Assembly (NCBI RefSeq): GCF_032854445.1
Contig: NC_088295.1
Location: 47,047,385-47,111,384 of the forward strand
DNA: 64,000 nt
Source of the DNA: Liolophura sinensis
Taxonomy: Eukaryota; Mollusca; Polyplacophora; Chitonida; Chitonidae
Reading direction: 5' to 3'
Shown: in pieces, positions 1 through 12,503 of the stretch
Layout: each line of letters begins with the position of its first letter
How positions within the stretch are numbered: the first letter of the stretch is position 1
Position numbers and translations under genes: made by a program
Notes under the pieces: generated by a model
Told to the model about the DNA's origin: nothing
Databases searched by the model: none
What the model saw: only the letters and a program-made list of their open reading frames with translations

Positions 1-2610
1 CCAGATTTCACTATGATCGCTTTTATCCACACAATCAGTATCGTTTATGATGAATTATGTACTTCACTACGTGCAAATAGTTAATCAAATAAATAAATGT
101 ACATAAATATACAATAATCACATGTATGGTAAAGGACCCCTGCAAGGAAAAGAATGTTAAAAAGTGCTTGAGTGATATTTGTTCACAGTTAAGCATGCAT
201 ATTCTACTATCTTCTCAGAAGCTCATGCTAGTTTCCTTAAGCTACTCTAAGCTAACGTGCAGGAACACTGGCGAGGAGAATTGCTTCACTCCGGAAACTT
301 CGCAACAAACCGGACTGTCTGTGAACGAAATATTCTTGAGTGTATATGGCTGTTAACACCTATCAGTTAATTAACACCTATCAAATAATTGAGTAGATAA
401 ACTTAGTTAATTTAGAAATGACAGCCCAATCGGATTCGGAGTCCAGGTGATAACCCATACTTATCGTAAATAGTAAAGCTTGTCTTCATCTGTAATTTAA
501 TTTGTTTTTCAGTGTTTATATGACAAAACTGTTGGTCAGATTTGCCTGTCCATCTCTGATACTTCATGTATGTAAATATGAACACATATATTTGGGTATA
601 TACAAAATTCTGGATTAAGCGGGAATCGAATTCCCAGTGCTTCAAGATGAGTTTATACATAATCGGGAATTAGGTAGGACCTGGTATATATCTCTAGACA
701 TTGTTATCAACCGAATTTCTTGTTCGGGAATTAACCTCAGGATTTGTTGTGTCTTTCAGACTTGTTTGTCAACGGACTGTTTGTCCTTGGCTCACAACCC
801 ACCACCCCACCCTCCCCCCAAGTTTTCAACCCCTTAGTCCCTCAGTTTGCTGGTGTTAAACTCTACACCTATGAAAGTCACCGCGGTGTATCTGACCACG
901 TGATGCAGATGAAAGACGCCGTCATTCTTTATCACGCTCAGCTCGAGAGCTCTACACCCGTCTATTCCCTCTCGTCAAGTCCACAGACATCCGGTCATCT
1001 GACATGGTCTTAAGAAGAGATCCGTCGACTTTGTATATATATATACTTATATATAGTGTCTTAGTGACCCGACACGACCCTCGGCCGCCGGGGTCATGTA
1101 TACATACACCCCTGCAAGTACACTCGAAGAAAGAGAGGCCTACATATATTCATGTATAAGCCTACACACTTTCAAAGCGTGCACAAATGTACATTAAATT
1201 TAATTTTAAAATTAATTTTTTAGTCTCGTGGACAGAGTTGCTCAAAACAGTTTTTAGATATAATACTAGATTTAACTTTAAGCCAAGTCTTCAATTTTGT
1301 ACTTAACCAAAAAATAATTGCGTAACAGTATATTAAAATATCCCCTAAATTTGCTGCTGTTATAATTTGATTTTTGGATGGCTTCATTGGCTGCTGAAAA
1401 TTTTAAGTACACAAAATATGACTTAATACTAGTACTAGTTAATAAACTTTCGAAGAACTGTGCGTGGGCTACTTTACTTTGAGAAAAACCGAATATCAAA
1501 AATTATTCATTCCCAAAATTAATTTTTTATTTGTTACTAAAAGCTATGTTTTTGCTTAGTGAATGTAAACCAAGTTCAATGAGCACCGACAAATTAAGCC
1601 ACTGCTCTTAGGCAATGTCTCCAAAATATTCAGCGCAAATTAAAAAATATGTCGTCCACCTTGAGCTGGAGTCGAACTCATGGCGTGTTTGTTTTTGCCT
1701 CACCCTAAGATGAAAGAACCTGAAATTACCTTTGGCTGTGACAGCGCGTCAAAAGTAGACAGTGTTTCGTGTTGTTTTGCAGTCTGCCCCCTTGTTGAGC
1801 GAATGGCCTATGCTTATAGGATGTAATCATTTTATGAACTGACCGACCGACAGACAGACAGACTGACTGACCGACTGATCCGGGACTTATAGAGGTGCAT
1901 GCTTGTCGCGAAGAAAAGTCACAGAATTGTAGTCCTTTGAGAAATTCAGCCTACTCATTAATTTCAGTCCTATACTCATTAACAATCTTTAGCGAAGAAA
2001 GTTCTTAATATATACCACTGTGTAAAACCCCGATTGAAGGATTGAAGGATTGAAGGATTTGTTGAGATAAGAAGTTCCTTGAAATCTTCCTTATTTATAT
2101 GAAAAAACATTTCCGTCTAGGTTTCAATATCAACAATATATCCTTAAAATAATTAAAACAGAAACCTTATCTCTGTATAGTCTGCGTCTTTTCTATGGTG
2201 GCCTCCATTCATGTCCCCTCACTTTGCGGATTTGTCCAGCACCCTTAATCCCATGTTTGTACAAGGGGATGGTATTTTAAGAGTGTTCTTTCCTGACCTA
2301 CCCGGGTCTCGGTGTTGTCAAGTATGCACCCAGCCCTTTCCTGTACGAATTTTCGTCTTATATAGGATGGGTACGTGTGGCCACTAGGTCAGCTTTTGGT
2401 GAAGGGCAAGTTTTCTGAATGGAGAGGAATGTGTAGTGATAAACGTTATCATTTGAACACAATCGAAAAATACAAACATCTCCAAATTGTAGTGTGGAAG
2501 AGACAATGGGGGAAGGAGCCATTGGATTGTCAGTCATACAACAGTGTGTACACCATATGCAAAGCTGAACGTCCAGTTGTGACCTAGTGCAGTATAGTTA
2601 GTTAGTTATA
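1..2610. other. Intergenic, no gene seen
   Basis: AT-rich DNA. Small features: a short TA tract at 1035-1057, a GACC/GACA-type degenerate simple repeat at about 1843-1876, and a GATTGAAG triplication at about 2032-2058. ORFs are short and unconserved. Confidence 0.6.
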
Positions 2611-2750
2611 TGATTGGTGTTATACGCCGTATTCACTGCTCACGTGCTGCCGGAAGGGAAGAACTGGACTTGAACTCAAAGAAGTGAGAGGCTTCTGGAT
2701 GATTGCGCCGCGCTGGTACGCACGCTATGAACCGCCCAGCCAAGGAAGCC
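2611..2750 (-). repeat. Degenerate family-A SINE, internally deleted
   Basis: The tail motif TGATTGGTGTTATACGCCGT is at 2611-2630. It is followed almost at once by the head-side sequence TGGACTTGAACTC and a diverged tRNA-like segment (about 2665-2750), so most of the middle of the element is missing. The tRNA head is on the right, so the element reads on the minus strand. Confidence 0.6.
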
Positions 2751-4056
2751 ACCCAGTGTAACAGTTGAATCAGCTTCTGTTGCCTTTTTTGTGATTACTG
2801 ACATTCTAATTTTCTCATTGTGTATCGTGACACTGAAGAGCACACCCTACTAAATTATGCTTCCAGCTTTGAACTATAGCAAATTTATCAAGCGAAACTT
2901 CACCTATATATGCATGCGTTTATTTTTCGGTACGCTAAAAATTATACGAAGCATGCGAAAAGGCACCCTAAGATCCAGGTCACAGCGATCTGGAATATGG
3001 TTTCCTCTGGACACAGAACGCTGTACCTATACCAACTCGTTGAAGAATTCTTCCGGATAATCCTCATAGCCTTCTTCCATGTAACCTATATTCAAGAATG
3101 TAAGCTCTATATGTGATGATATGCAAATTATATGACTCACGTAAAAATATTAATGGTTATGGTTTTACGGTGACCTAGAATTTTGAAATTATTGAAGGTC
3201 AAATTTCCATAACCTATTGAATATAATTTTTGTTATTCACAAATCATAATATCGGTATGGTCTATAGGTCCACAGGTTACTATTTAATTGAGATACCTTT
3301 TAGTTGATGCGAAAGCAAACTTATGACAGCTGTATTATAATTATAATGAAGAAACTGGCTCGACCTTTTTAACTGTTTGTCCCTTTGACGGGTCAGTAGA
3401 ATTAAAAGCAAAATGTAAATATAAAGCGTTTCATTTTGTGGATCGAAAATACCAGAGCGAATGTCCAGGCCAGCGATGGAAATGGTTTCAATAGACCAAT
3501 AGAGCATTCCACAATGGCATGACCATTGCTAACGCGTGCAAACCAATCCCCTCCCTTCTAATTTTCAGGACAATTGATTCCTTATAGATCTTGACAATTT
3601 TTCTTCACATTGTACACTCAGTGAACGATTTGACATGGAATCAGCTGTATACATGTGCATGGCCGCCCTTTTGCATTATACATACTATAAGGTGTTTACT
3701 TTTCTCAATTGAGGGCTTTTGTCAGCGAGTGTAAACGGTGGAATGCTTGAACCAATCATGGTCAATATACTTTGTATGTATGTACGGCTACGTGTATACA
3801 GACAGGAATGCAGTGCAAGCACGTGCAATCTGAGAAACATGTTTCTTAGAATTCTTTCTCAAAATCCTCGATTATTTGTTTGATACATAAATTGGTCATG
3901 TAGAAATTTAATATCTATAAAATTGATAATATTTGTCTTTGTTCATATGTTGATTATTTATACAATGCATATATTCCGTTGAACGTCACGTGGATCAATG
4001 CCCTATTTATCATATACGCCATGTAATGGTTCATGCAGTTGATTCAAAATATGCAC

Positions 4057-4138
<82 letters not shown>

Positions 4139-6057
4139 CAAATGCGTGTATACGTGCGTGGGAGCATATATGGCATTGGTTGATTGCTTGTTATTTAAGG
4201 TCATTTACACCCAAGAATTTGTCACTTTCATGTGTGAAGGAAACCAGTGTCCGGTGTAAACCACAGACATTTGGCACACGTGACACTGGACCAAATGTAT
4301 GTCGCAATTCATATTGTGCAGTGTACATGTGTATGACGGACAAAATAAAAATGCAATATGTATATACGTGTAGTTTTGCATGCATGCATGCTGTGGCAAA
4401 ATGTCTCCGCGCAGTCATATCCATTCCAAAAAATGCGAGTTGTCCACCATCCAACAGGCACACGTGACAACTAGAACTATTCCACCGGTACCAAACCGTT
4501 AAGACGCGCGCACGCGCAGAGAACACATGCAGCGGCGCAGTTGCATGGTGCTGACATGCAATCGTATACGCGTTATATGTATATGCTGCATTGTTTAACG
4601 CCGCAATCACACACACAGGCATAGGCCGTCATAGCCCAATGCACAATGTTTAAATTGGTCCTGAAACTTGATGATTCATTTTATTAACAACCTTAATGAC
4701 CTTGTATAGTGTACATTTAATGGTGATAATTTATCCGTTAAAAGTCGTACAGAGCTCAACACGTCAGAGATTATGTATAAGTACATGCACATATACGTAC
4801 GTACCATAGCTGACCATATAGGTGTCGAGAACACCTTGAACTCACGAGAGAGCTGCATCGCTAATTGAAACACATCAATTATTCTGTTTAATTTCTGTGG
4901 CCGAGACAAGCTTTTACTGCATGTACTTTACAGTGTAAGTGTGTTGGTACTTGTGTTGAATAAACACTCTGAGGTATAAAAAAAAAAATGGATGAGAATG
5001 AAAGTTTATATTCACGATGAATGATTGATTACGCTTTAACCAATGAAATGGTCTTATCTACTGGAAGGACGTCCATGCATGACTAAACCACAGCTTGCGC
5101 ATAAAGCAGTCAGCACGAGCTCAAATTAAGCAGTGTCGTGGATGATATGAAAAAGAAAACATGTTTATAGACGTTTCGTTTGCGCAGTGTTTTAGCTAAA
5201 TGTATAGGGTCTTTTTCGATGCGAAATATTTGATTACACTGCAAAAATGTCGACTCTGTGTAGATGCTGTGTATATACACTGTATGCATATGAGATCACA
5301 TGAATACATATTCATATATAAACGCATATACGGATTGCCCCATGCCCTCAAAAATGCATAAATACACGCGTTCTTTAAAGAAATGTTTATAGAGGCTCAT
5401 ATGTTGGAGACCACTAAATATTGAAGATACGGAAATTTAAGATGTGGGCTTTTATGTATGTAATGTAATATGGGGGGGGGGCAATCATTTTTGCAAGAAT
5501 AAAAAGGGATGTTTAGTGTGCATGATGACTGCGTGTAATGTCTGCTTGCACAGAACAATCGTATACAGATTCAACAGTTGCCGCATGTATTGAGACAATC
5601 GCTTGTACATTTTTACTCATCGTCGCAACAGCGTCAACATGCAAGGGGGTTGTATACAGAGGTGCGGTTTTGGAATGGTCAAAGAAAAAATAAACAGTTG
5701 CGCTTGGGGATACTGTGGGAGATTTGTAATAATAACATTTATATACTGGTATATATAATGTTGATTTGTGTATATTGTCCGATGTTGATGTATATAAGGT
5801 TGTGAGTTAAACGTGACGGCCACAACATCACGGAGGCCTCACGGCCCATAGACTGGATGCTTTGAAAGGTAAATGAAGCATGCCTTCAGGTATAAATGAT
5901 GTATACGCCAACATGGCACCTTGGTATATTCATATTTATGTTTAAAATTTACGCTTGCATGCATGTTAATATAGAATACATATCCAGAATATATGGACAT
6001 GCTTGTAGGTACACACTGTACGGTAAATTGTTATTTGTTTATAGGACGAAAGCCTGT
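2751..6057. other. Intergenic, no gene seen
   Basis: AT-rich DNA with the long TA microsatellite at 4060-4134, alternating ATGCATG/TACGTA-like short palindromes, and a G9 run near 5472. ORFs at 4033-4622 are driven by the TA repeat or are unconserved. Confidence 0.6.
4060..4134. repeat. (TA)n microsatellite, about 37 units
   Basis: An uninterrupted TA run. It creates the false poly-Ile/Tyr ORFs found in this interval and is likely to be length-polymorphic. Confidence 0.97.
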
Positions 6058-6067
6058 TCTGTTGAAT

Positions 6068-6154
6068 CATTTATTTATTTGATTGGTGTTCTACGCCGGA
6101 CTCAAGAATATTTCACTTATACGACGGCGGCCATCATTATGGTGGGTGGAAACC
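6068..6154 (-). repeat. Family-A SINE, strongly 5'-truncated, with 10-bp TSD
   Basis: Only the tail half is present (TTTATTTATTTG, GGTGTTCTACGCCGGACTC, then GGCGGCCATCATTATGGTGG). It is flanked by exact direct repeats TCTGTTGAAT at 6058-6067 and 6155-6164, so this 87-bp piece is a complete insertion event. Truncation on the tRNA side with an intact tail fits target-primed reverse transcription. Confidence 0.85.
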
Positions 6155-6164
6155 TCTGTTGAAT

Positions 6165-9100
6165 GACGACAGCCTGGTAAATATCTGTATACAAGTGGAG
6201 TAACCAATAAATTTATTGTTTTCTTTTTTGCGAATAAGTCAAATAAGAAGGCAATGTGATGTATGTAGGCCTAATGTTTGCCACTTACCCACCTGTACAA
6301 ACACACACATATTATATATATATTATACGTATGTATATTATAGGCTCTAGGCGTATATATTGGGGATTAATCCTAAAAGAGGTTTGATTTGCCAACCACG
6401 TATTGTATAAAAACATGCCCTAGAAGATAAATTATTCTAATGCAATACGATTTATGTTTATATGCCACTACTAAAGCTCTTTATCAACTGTGTAATAAGC
6501 CTCGATATCCACTGAAAGCCGAAATTATGTCTCTTGATCCAGCCCTGATCATGATTTGGACTGGGTTCTTTGGAATGTACTTGGGTTCAAGACGTGCTAA
6601 AACATGAACCAAATACCAGTCTACACACGCCTGGGAAAATAGGGTCACAGCCAATCAATGATCGTCAATCGCGGAATACATTTGCATATTCTCCCACGCG
6701 GAGCGCTCATGGGATCGACTACATAGTTGCGAGGCCGGTGGGACGTAAATGGATATAGTGGTATACATACGTATACATGTAGACATGCATAGTATATATG
6801 TGTAGTAGTACATTCTTCAGCACGAGTATCACACGAATGCATGTCTATACATGCTTTTTTGGAATCCATTGTACGCGATATCTCCAGGCAGGTCGATATT
6901 TATAGATCGGTTATTGCCGAAAAGACATGCCGTTAGCTGTATAGCTAGCACTTGATATGGAATGTGTACACACGTGTATTCACGTGTATACGTCCATACT
7001 ACCGTCTACGCCTACTTATACCGCCTGCATCAAGACCTTGTTGTGTATATGGAAAGACACCATATGTACGTCAATACGCCACAGTGCAAGACCAAACAGT
7101 ACATCACTCTGGAGCATATTGGTAAATAAACCATACACAGCTATTTTCTATACACATGTATATGCTTTAAGAAAAGCATATATTCCCTGGCACCATTACA
7201 AGAAATGTTATAAGCATACATCCGTTAAAGGGTCCATATAGAAAGAATAGGTATATATATACAATGACTTGATCATTATATAAGGGATCCCTCTTGGAAC
7301 CTCTTGGATAAGGGCTCTTCGGGGGAACCGTCATAACGTTGATAGTGTCCATGTATATATGCTACATTTATATAGTCTTTTGTCATGATATAGCTACAAC
7401 AGTTAAAAATGCCTATTCACTGAATGAAGAACCAATTGCCATAGTCATAAAGGTTCTTGAAAGAACCGTCTCTTTGTAAGCATTAGGAATCATTCTTGTC
7501 ATTTTTTAACATATGCGTGGTTTGCCGTGCACCTGTCTTGTTTTGAAGCACACATGGAGTTCGTAGCATAAACATATAGTTTCTTTTCTTCGGGATTTTC
7601 TTGCCTTCCCTTCGCCAAGAGTCGGCTGAAATTCATGCTTACCTTCCCATGCACCATGTATGAAGTGTTGCTTCAAAGAAACAGAATAGCTTGCATCAGC
7701 CAACAGCAAAGAAACTTCATGCATGTCTCTCTCTATATATATATTAATATATATACACACCAACTTTTCATCCCACCAAAAATGGATGTGTCCAGCAGTA
7801 TATATATATGGTCATCGTTTTGTCTTACTAGGTCGTGCTTTGACATAATTACAGTCTTGCCATGCATATACGTGGTAAATTTAGTCATTTACGATCGAGG
7901 TTATCTAAGCTTGTTTCAGTGTAATATATACAACCACAGATGTGCAAGGCTTAGATAGCATGCATACACGGCTTAAACTGGAGAAAATATATAACGACAG
8001 AATAAGATATGACTATAGTAAAGCGATTGCCATTGTGAGTGTTGGGTTAAAACCAAATGAGATAAATAATTGTACGAAGTTGTACAGACATCGGATTTTT
8101 TGTGTCGAGGAAGGACGAATAATACAGATCTTTATCATTGCGTAACTTCAACACGAACGGTTAAATTTTCCGTCCACGGACTAACAAAATCAGCGGTGAT
8201 AACAGAATACGTCGACAGACGAATATCACCAGCATTACATATGTGAGTGATCTGTAGGTGATAGACTGTGAATTGACTATTATAGCCCATGCATATACAA
8301 AGCTGATTTCTTTCATCAAGCAAAACAAAACACGTTTATAACCTAACAATAGTTTGTGACGGATGACGTCATATATATACATGGGGATGCATGGGCGGCG
8401 TACTTCGCTTTAATATGCAGGTGGTATAGACTAGACAAGGATTTGGAGGTGAGAATGGTGGGTGGTGAAGTAAGTTGAATGAGGGTAGTGGCGGGGGGGG
8501 GGGGGGCGTTTCTGGTAGGTGGGGGGTGGGGTGCATAGGATGTGTACTCAATCCAGTTGAGTTGGTATCATGTATGCATGATTTGATGCAATATTTCCGT
8601 GTTGGAAGCAAAGATAAAAATTCAACTGCATGAAAGCAATCCCTTTGCAACTCTTTTACTCCCGTGCAAATTTTAGCATCAATATTGTATGTAAAAATAA
8701 TTGCATTGTTTTCATGACATTGTTTATGTGTATATTTAAACCCAGCTGATGCATACATTATTATATATGTGTTTCATGTATTGTGTATACCACATACAGT
8801 CATGGTGGTCGTGTGCTATCTGTCATATCGCCATGCTTAATTTTATTAAATTTTTATCTGCCCCATGCACACTGAGTGTAGTTTTTTTCAGTGAAACGGT
8901 CACGTGATCTTCACGTGATGTGGTATTTCATGGATGTTTAGTGTTCCTGCCTGCGAAAAGACAATCAAGGATATTCCGTTTTCAGCAGTACTACATGAAC
9001 AGGCATGGAGTTGGAAACTTTGCAATTGTACTGACATCACAATCGACGGTAAAAATATGTTAAGACATTTGCACACAGGGATTGTAAAATGATTGTAAAG

Positions 9101-9464
9101 TTAAGATCGTGAGCGTGCGGTAAATTGTGTGTAATGTGTACATAATCTGTGTGATAATCTGTGATGAATGACTTCAGGAAATAATATGGACAATGTACCA
9201 GTCAGGAGCTTTCACTTTATCCCGCACCCTTCTCCAAGGTCTTAGGCGCCGTAATAATTCAGCATCAACTATAATAACAGCAACACCTTTAAACATTCTT
9301 GCATATATATGTGCATGTAATATCATCATTTCTAGATAATCTGCATTCATCCTTAATTCCAGCTTACAAAGTTGAAAACTACCAGCAGCATGCAGTATAA
9401 TAATAAGCGTATGCATATAGCCCACCTTGAGCAAAGGTTTGTACCAACCCTTATCAGTTTGGCG
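6165..9464. other. Intergenic, no gene seen
   Basis: AT-rich with short TA tracts and a G-rich stretch at about 8445-8540, including a G run near 8492-8506. The 129-codon minus ORF at 8369-8758 is a translation of that G-rich DNA (proline runs) and is not a gene. A 35-bp sequence at 9154-9188 recurs at 11344-11378. Confidence 0.6.
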
Positions 9465-9601
9465 TGGGAGGGTCTTCCAGCAACCTGCAGAAGGTCGTGG
9501 GTTTCCCCCGGGCTCTACCCGGTTTCCTCCCACGATAATGCTGGCCGCCGTCGTATAAGTGAAATATTCTTGAATACGGCGTAAAACATCATTCAAATAA
9601 A
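9465..9601 (+). repeat. Family-A SINE, 5'-truncated
   Basis: Contains CTTCCAGCAACCTGCAG, CGTGGGTTTCCCCCGGGCTC, CCACGATAATGCTGGCCGCC and the tail GAATACGGCGTAAAACATC. Flanks CTTATCAGTTTGG (9450-9462) and CTTATTAATTTGG (starting near 9603) look like an aged target-site duplication. The tRNA head is missing. Confidence 0.85.
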
Positions 9602-11579
9602 CTTATTAATTTGGGGAGTTTGTGAATATTTACAACAGAGACCCTGCAGCCGATTGTAAGTTTTGACAGTAAGTTAGTGGACGATCTCACGGCAATTCCA
9701 AATTTGTGCAAGCACTCCTAGAGTTCATTTGGTGATATAAATTTCTTTCTTGATCATTTACTTTTTGTGTGTATAAAGTAAACAAGCAACTGTAAAACAC
9801 ATGCCGCACTCGATGCAAAATACACATGCTGTTGAATGGTTGTCTTAATTCTTTAACAATACAAACCCAAGTCAATAGTAAACGCTCGCCAGGCAATCCG
9901 GTGAAATTTTGTTTTGAAATTAATACATGCTGAGCTATCACCAACTACACTTTTAATTACGAAAGTCAATTAGATCAATTGGACAATGAAGAGACAAGAC
10001 AGCGATCGATTTGAGCTTGTTGTGTCAGTGATGTTGCCACTGTGGGCGGCGGAAAGTGTTAGCACTCACATGCAGTTTGCGCCATGTCTAATGCATGTTC
10101 TGCGAGAGCAGGGTGGCTGCAGGGTAAGGGAGACCCTGGAGTGGGAGGGGCGGGGGTCGTAATAGCGTTAAATACACATTATAATCGGATGATCTCCGTC
10201 GTTGTCTCCGAACGTCGGTCAAAGTGAATTTCAACGGGATGGAGACGAAATTAGTCTTTGTAATCATATTCGTGTGTTTTAGTATGTTTTTGAATGAATG
10301 ACAGAAAGACAGCTGTTGCCGAAAAGGAACAGTGATTCCTCTCGGACATGATTTTAGAAGTTTACGAAAAATGTCATGATCCTCATAAATACACGCAGGT
10401 TCAAGTGAATCTCCATGTTTTTCATCAATCTCTCATCTGTTGAGACGTTCTGATTCTTTAACAAAAAGTTTCTAACGGTCCTTGAAATTCATCCCAACCA
10501 CCCCCACCCTCACCGCAAATTTCAACCGGACCCACCCTCTTCCCCACCCAACTACAATTACATGTCTGTTACGCACCACCACACTCGAGCACGTTAGCTA
10601 CCACATGTACAAAGTATACATAGTTGTGTAAGTAGACTGTTTTATCTGCAAAACATGGAGTACAAATTGTTGCAGCTATCAAAAGCTACACATTTTAACA
10701 AATCTGTTTTTTTTTGTTTATTTATTTATTTATTTTTTAACAGCACGTGTCGTTGCTGTAAGCGACTGGAGATCTTGAAACCGCCGATTCGACAGAAAGC
10801 ACCGAGTAAACCCAGTTGCAACCATTGTTTCAATTTCCATCATTTGCAACATTTTGTACCGGCCTTGTGCTTTCACTTTAAATCCTTTCGTCCATGAAGT
10901 CTGGATCACAGATTAATTTACCAGTTGAAAGAAAAACGAACAAGTTTGAGACAATAATGTACACAAGATAAAACCAATAACATTTTAGTTACTACAATAC
11001 GCGTTTTTAACAGTTGTCATTCCGACACAGTCGTTGCCGTTCCATTCCTACACATGCTTTCACGTGCAGCTTGTGACGACCAGTCACTGGTCCGACACCA
11101 TCCGATTGTAAACTTGCTTCTCTGGGCGGGATTTCAACCGGGAATAGGCGGGCCTTATATCTTGAGATTCATTCAAGTTGTGGCTCCACCTTATTGGCTG
11201 CAGACCGAAATCGCCCCAATTTTGCTAAAAATAGAATCGGAGCTCGGCAACCCGACAGCATAGTTCCTTGTTCGAATAATCCCCCAAAAAGCATTGTTTA
11301 CCTCAACAAATATTACTTACAAACACGCATTATATGGTCAGTCATAATCTGTGATGAATGACTACGGGAAATAATGCGAAAAATAGGTATTTATAAGCAG
11401 GAATATTTATTTTATTATGGCATATTATATGTAAGTCTGTTGTATCTTCTTTGTAGTCACGGCCGTAACATTCAGAGATCTCATTTAGATTTTACGGTAA
11501 AGTGAACGTCGTGTAGATCTACCGTTAACTTTGGGTATTTTTCAGTGTTTTAAGCTGTACTCTAGACTGAAGAAGAGAA
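9602..11579. other. Intergenic, no gene seen
   Basis: Ordinary AT-rich sequence. It includes CCACCCCCACCCTCACC-type C-rich DNA at about 10498-10550 and an inverted CCAAT motif (ATTGG) at about 11192. No convincing exon was found. Confidence 0.5.
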
Positions 11580-11819
11580 ATGTGGATTTGTTATCATTCA
11601 AGTGACGAGTCTGTTAAAAGATTTCCAACGAACTTGGTGGTGGAAATATATGATGGAAAAGTCATGTACGTAAGTCTTATAGTCGGCACTGAAGGAATGT
11701 CTTTTGTTTACGAAAATGCCAATCAAATCCTCATGAATATGCAAGTATTTTCGCTTGACAACTTCACGGTGAGGATCGGTGCAAAAGAAAGTGGGAAAAA
11801 TGAGATAATAATCACATAA
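11580..11819 (+). CDS. Unassigned 79-codon ORF upstream of cyclin D
   Basis: An ATG-started single-exon ORF beginning MWICYHSSDESVKRFPTN and ending GKNEIIIT. It has no signal peptide, transmembrane segment or domain I recognise. The sequence is of ordinary complexity, unlike most ORFs here, which come from repeats. It lies about 160 bp upstream of the presumed cyclin D promoter on the same strand. It may be a chance ORF, a fragment of an older gene, or a small protein. Confidence 0.15.
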   Translation: MWICYHSSDESVKRFPTNLVVEIYDGKVMYVSLIVGTEGMSFVYENANQILMNMQVFSLDNFTVRIGAKESGKNEIIIT

Positions 11820-11976
11820 TTTCCAATCTTTTAATGGTGCATTATAAAATGCATGCCTTAAGTTTACAGTGTGGCTTAAAAATTTTGCCCCTCATTCTCA
11901 ATTTTATGCAAAAAGCGATGTGAAGATGTTCAATCTCGTACTGTGGACACGTCCCCTGTCAATCAAAATCGAGCAG

Positions 11977-12302
11977 GCGCATGCGCATTCCTATGTTAAT
12001 AGCCCCAGCTGGTTCATTGAGAAGTGCGGAGCATAAATATAAGCTGAGAAGAGCACTCGGCAGAGGCTGTTGGCCGAAGCGAGCTGTGGTGTTAACGTCG
12101 AGTGAGTTAAACGCTTGTTAGCAGTTGTGACGGCCATACCAAGTACTATATATATATAATCACCAACTGCCACTGGAGACATCGTCTTTCGGAATTCCAC
12201 TACTGTCCATTTCTACGAGGAGATTTTACCCTGTTCAATCGCTGCCCAGTGCAAGCTAGGCTGATTCGACGAGCAGATTCTAACTTATTAATATAAGACA
12301 GA
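11977..12302 (+). promoter_or_regulatory. Probable cyclin D core promoter and 5' UTR
   Basis: Upstream of the start codon are an NRF1-like palindrome GCGCATGCGC (11977-11986) and a TATA-like CATAAATATAAG (12032-12043). A TSS about 25-30 bp further on would fall near 12062-12072, giving a 5' UTR of about 230-240 nt that reaches the ATG without a splice site I would trust. Motif matches are seen directly; promoter activity is inferred from position. Confidence 0.45.
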
Positions 12303-12503
12303 ATGGCTGTTGAGTTGATGTGTTACGAATCGAACCGAATTCCTCGGGCATATGAAGACCCGGTCCTTATAAAAGATGACCGAGTGCTTCATAATTTGTT
12401 GACAACCGAGGATAGATATCTGCCTACTCCCTCTTACTTCAGTTGTGTGCAAACGGACATAAAACCTTACATGAGGCGGATGGTAGCGCAGTGGATGCTA
12501 GAG
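12303..12503 (+). CDS. CCND: Cyclin D coding exon 1
   Basis: Codes for residues 1-67, from the start methionine to WMLE. It carries the LxCxE motif (L5, C7, E9) and the first helix of the cyclin box ([11 protein letters not shown]). The donor is GAG|GTACGT, phase 0. The exon ends at the same protein position (after WMLE) as the first coding exon of vertebrate D cyclins, as far as I recall those gene structures. Confidence 0.95.

Noticed and set aside
9174-9596. 140-codon minus ORF
   Set aside because: Its first third is the antisense of a family-A SINE and the rest is unconserved. The same SINE makes similar peptides (EYFTYTTAASIMVGGN) at 24089, 26042, 26280, 37040 and 59330.
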